Source: CAZNPU01 sp964575335
Lineage (GTDB): Bacteria > Planctomycetota > Phycisphaerae > Phycisphaerales > SM1A02
Direction of reading: 5' to 3'
Assembly: GCA_964575335.1 (NCBI GenBank)
Contig: CAZNPU010000052.1
Coordinates: forward strand, 1 to 7,255
Length of the DNA stretch: 7,255 bases
Position 1 is the first letter of the stretch. The number at the start of each line of letters is the position of its first letter. Positions 7,066 through 7,255 of the stretch are shown here, one piece after another. A program made the position numbers and the translations under genes. The notes beneath the pieces are model-generated. The model made no database searches. It was not told the origin of the DNA and saw only the letters and a list, made by a program, of their open reading frames with translations.

Positions 7066-7095
7066 TTGACCCGGCGGCTCTCGTTTTCGTACTAT
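7066..7095 (+). promoter_or_regulatory. Promoter-like -35/-10 pair facing the candidate CRISPR array
   Basis: TTGACC (7066-7071) and TACTAT (7090-7095) are 18 bases apart and match the sigma70-type consensus at 5 of 6 and 4 of 6 positions. Transcription would begin near 7102 and enter the candidate repeat at about 7191. This suits a leader promoter, but short matches like this occur by chance. Confidence 0.3.
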
Positions 7096-7153
7096 CTCAG
7101 CAGCGCCAGCATGACGCAGCATCATGCAAGTTTCCCTCACGCTCGGCCGAACC

Positions 7154-7186
7154 CTCGCAAATACCTTGTTTTACAGGCTTTGCGAG
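7154..7186. repeat. Perfect 8-bp inverted repeat next to the candidate CRISPR repeat
   Basis: CTCGCAAA (7154-7161) is the exact reverse complement of TTTGCGAG (7179-7186), separated by 17 bases. It lies within about 10 bases of the proposed first CRISPR repeat. It could be a leader-end protein site or an RNA hairpin in the array transcript; the sequence alone does not decide. Confidence 0.5.
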
Positions 7187-7190
7187 AAAG

Positions 7191-7255
7191 GCAGCCTCCG
7201 CGGCTCACAAGCTGCGGCCCCATTGAAGCACGTAGCCAATCCAAAGTGTGTGTAT
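7191..7255 (+). CRISPR. Candidate first CRISPR repeat (about 7191-7229) and start of a spacer
   Basis: The segment has the build of a CRISPR repeat with a Cas6-type site. A 7-base stem CCGCGGC (7198-7204) pairs with GCTGCGG (7211-7217), with one G-T pair, around the loop TCACAA. It is followed by CCCC and then ATTGAAGC (7222-7229). That last octamer resembles the 8-base crRNA 5' handle ATTGAAAC/ATTGAAGC typical of type I and III repeats. The handle's strand agrees with the operon and the promoter-like site. Only one copy is visible: the 26 bases after it (7230-7255) would be a partial spacer. The left boundary is uncertain; a 36-39 base repeat would begin at 7191-7194. With no second copy in the window this remains a prediction. 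Confidence 0.5.

Larger units (their letters stand above)
6892..7190. other. Non-coding region after the operon, candidate CRISPR leader
   Basis: No reading frame here has family resemblance, a ribosome site or convincing length. The stretch holds several small inverted repeats (6898-6925, 6947-6968, 7154-7186), a short TGCGAG direct repeat near 7007-7018 and a promoter-like pair at 7066-7095. It lies between the effector operon and a repeat-like hairpin at the right edge, so a CRISPR leader is the best reading. It is not notably A+T-rich, which weakens that. Confidence 0.4.

Noticed and set aside
7026..7226. Small plus-strand open frame after csm6
   Set aside because: It has no recognisable motif, no clear ribosome site, odd composition, and it runs through the promoter-like site and the repeat-like hairpin.

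Overview
This window holds most of a type III CRISPR-Cas effector operon of the Csm (III-A) kind, transcribed left to right. It probably also holds the leader and first repeat of its CRISPR array at the right end. The host is a bacterium of moderate to fairly high G+C. The combination of a long Csb2 (GSU0054) protein, a Csm complex and a Cas02710-type CARF protein would fit Planctomycetota or a deltaproteobacterial-type lineage, but that is inference and no marker gene settles it.

Layout. Positions 9-1781 are a csb2-like gene, the Cas5-Cas6 fusion normally seen in type I-G (formerly I-U) systems. Its C-terminal two thirds read cleanly. Its first ~560 bases look like a frameshift mosaic in which family-conserved pieces alternate between all three forward frames. 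Positions 1785-3389 encode a compact Cas10 with an intact GGDD cyclase motif but no HD nuclease domain and no zinc ribbon. Then come csm2 (3376-3915), csm3 (3924-4640), csm4 (4643-5638) and a CARF-HEPN ribonuclease of the Csm6-like Cas02710 family (5635-6891). All genes are on the plus strand, and neighbours overlap or are at most 8 bases apart, so they should share one transcript.

Positions 6892-7190 contain no credible gene. They hold several small inverted repeats and one promoter-like site facing right. They lead into a hairpin-forming sequence ending in ATTGAAGC at 7229, which looks like a CRISPR repeat with its 8-base crRNA 5' handle. About 26 bases of a possible first spacer follow before the window ends.

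How it may work: Csb2's Cas6-like C-terminal part would cut the array transcript. Csm3 and Csm4, with Csm2 and Cas10, would form the RNA-guided complex, and Csm3 would slice target RNA. Cas10 would make cyclic oligoadenylate through its GGDD palm, and the CARF-HEPN protein would respond by degrading RNA. Without an HD domain the complex should lack the usual Cas10 DNase, so immunity would be RNA-directed. No csm5, stand-alone cas6, cas1 or cas2 is visible. The pairing of a type I-G-style Csb2, apparently decayed in its Cas5-like half, with an HD-less and csm5-less Csm operon is the most unusual feature here.
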